A program made the position numbers and the translations under genes. A stretch of 64,000 nt of DNA from CAZHTF01 sp964535305 (GTDB lineage: Bacteria; Planctomycetota; Phycisphaerae; UBA1845; Fen-1342), in the NCBI GenBank assembly GCA_964535305.1, contig CAZHTF010000006.1, positions 21,691-85,690 of the forward strand. Reading direction: 5' to 3'. Under the pieces are notes generated by a model that worked only from the letters and a program-made list of their open reading frames with translations, made no database searches and was not told the DNA's origin. Shown here in pieces: positions 63,205-64,000 of the stretch; within the stretch, counting starts at the first letter, position 1; every line of letters begins with the position of its first letter.

Positions 63205-64000
63205 CTAATTCTGCTGAGTCGTGCGGCTGGCGCGCTTGCGATCGTTCTCACTCAGCATCCGCTTGCGCAGCCGAATGCCATCGGGCGTGACCTCGACCAA
63301 TTCGTCGTCCTCGATGAACTCCAGCGCCAGCTCGAGCGAAAGCTGCCGCGCGGGCTTGAGCACGACGGTCTTGTCGGAGCCCGCGGCGCGCATGTTCGTC
63401 AGCTTTTTGGCTCGGCAGACGTTCACTTCGATGTCGTTGTCGCGATTGTGCTCGCCGACGATCTGTCCCTGGTAGACCTGGTCGCCCGGCGAGACGAACA
63501 TCACCCCGCGATCGGAGAGCCCTTCGACCGCGTAGGCCGTCACCTGCCCGCTCTCGCTGGCGATCAGCACGCCATTCTGCCGACCCGCGATCGCGCCGCG
63601 CAGGTTCTCATACTCGTAGAAATTGTGGTGCATGATGATCGTGCCTTGCGTGGCCGTCAGCAGCCGGCTGCGGGCCCCGATCAGCCCGCGGGCCGGAATG
63701 GTGAACTCCAGGTGCGTACCGTCGCCGCGGGATTCCATCTTCAGGCACACGGCGCGGCGCAGCCCCATCAACTCCATCACCGAGCCGACATGCTGCGAAG
63801 GCACTTCGATCACGCAGTATTCGATCGGCTCGGTCTTGTGACCGTTGTCCTCGCGGAAAATGACCTTGGGCTTGCCGACGCCGAGCTCAAAGCCCTCCCG
63901 CCGCATGTTCTCGATCAGCACCGACAGGTGCAGCATGCCGCGGCCGGAGACGTGGAATTCCTCGGGCGTCGCGCCCTGCTCGACGCGCAGGGCCACGTTC
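63205..64000 (-). CDS. typA: C-terminal part of TypA/BipA translational GTPase
   Basis: The sequence runs off the right edge. The visible 265 residues include NVALRVEQG, the EF-G domain III-like 'FHVSGRGMLHLSVLIE', domain V with PSQHVGSVMELMGLR, and the family-specific C-terminal domain ('IPARGLIGARSRLLTATQG', 'FVSPGDQVYQGQIVGEHNRD') that binds the ribosome. The GTP-binding domain lies outside the window. TypA assists ribosome assembly and growth under stress. Confidence 0.96.
   Translation of the reverse strand, partial: NVALRVEQGATPEEFHVSGRGMLHLSVLIENMRREGFELGVGKPKVIFREDNGHKTEPIEYCVIEVPSQHVGSVMELMGLRRAVCLKMESRGDGTHLEFTIPARGLIGARSRLLTATQGTIIMHHNFYEYENLRGAIAGRQNGVLIASESGQVTAYAVEGLSDRGVMFVSPGDQVYQGQIVGEHNRDNDIEVNVCRAKKLTNMRAAGSDKTVVLKPARQLSLELALEFIEDDELVEVTPDGIRLRKRMLSENDRKRASRTTQQN

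Overview
The window (about 65-70% G+C by eye) looks like part of a Planctomycetota chromosome, probably a Phycisphaerae-like lineage assembled as a metagenome scaffold. Support: a chlamydial/planctomycete Hc1-type histone H1-like protein, type III glutamine synthetase, a planctomycete-style sigma-70 factor with regions 2 and 4 only, an ECF sigma/anti-sigma/STN-domain operon, and several exported proteins ending in paired dockerin-like 'DLGILL..W' modules. Three runs of N (one followed by 18 C) mark scaffold joins and interrupt two genes. The taxonomic call is inference from gene content. I saw no rRNA, tRNA, CRISPR array, insertion sequence or prophage.

Layout. 1-5.6 kb: a partial possible M16 peptidase, a phosphohexomutase, then a tight plus-strand group of four poorly characterised proteins (TIM-barrel-like protein, lipoprotein, anchored OB-fold-like protein, amidohydrolase). 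5.6-16.3 kb: serine hydrolase, tagged cupredoxin, UvrC without its C-terminal HhH domain, Hc1, FabZ-like dehydratase, SDR, transketolase, M1 aminopeptidase. 16.6-26.4 kb: DUF3467 protein, MacB-like permease, sigma factor with a strong promoter, HEAT/TPR protein, NadD, the ECF sigma operon, GlnN. 26.9-36.5 kb: SucD (broken by a gap), AroC, an amidohydrolase/isocitrate dehydrogenase pair, an MCP-core/PAS pair, and a 1218-residue AsmA-like protein.

36.6-48.3 kb: two exported zinc metalloproteases with Ig-like and dockerin-like C-termini, pyruvate dehydrogenase E1 alpha/beta, an N-terminally extended haem A synthase, and a tagged pentahaem cytochrome c. 48.3-54.7 kb: remnant of a VOC-family gene, then a minus-strand run pyrD, AGE-type epimerase, NAGPA-type phosphodiester glycosidase, and a beta-lactamase-like/C39-like peptidase fusion. 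54.8-64 kb: HEAT-like protein and membrane partner, M29 aminopeptidase, CII-like (Phage_CP76) regulator, superoxide dismutase, M14 carboxypeptidase, a cluster of strong intergenic palindromes, and the C-terminal half of TypA/BipA.

Taken together: central carbon metabolism (transketolase, PDH E1, NAD-type IDH, SucD), respiration (haem A synthase, multihaem cytochrome), nitrogen assimilation (GlnN) and a heavy load of exported peptidases and hydrolases, consistent with an aerobic or facultative heterotroph degrading polymers. No single spectacular new system is evident. The most interesting leads are the DLGILL-tagged exported proteins, the beta-lactamase/C39 fusion in its carbohydrate operon, the sigma/anti-sigma/STN cassette, the split PAS/MCP pair, and the palindrome cluster at 62.8-63.0 kb.
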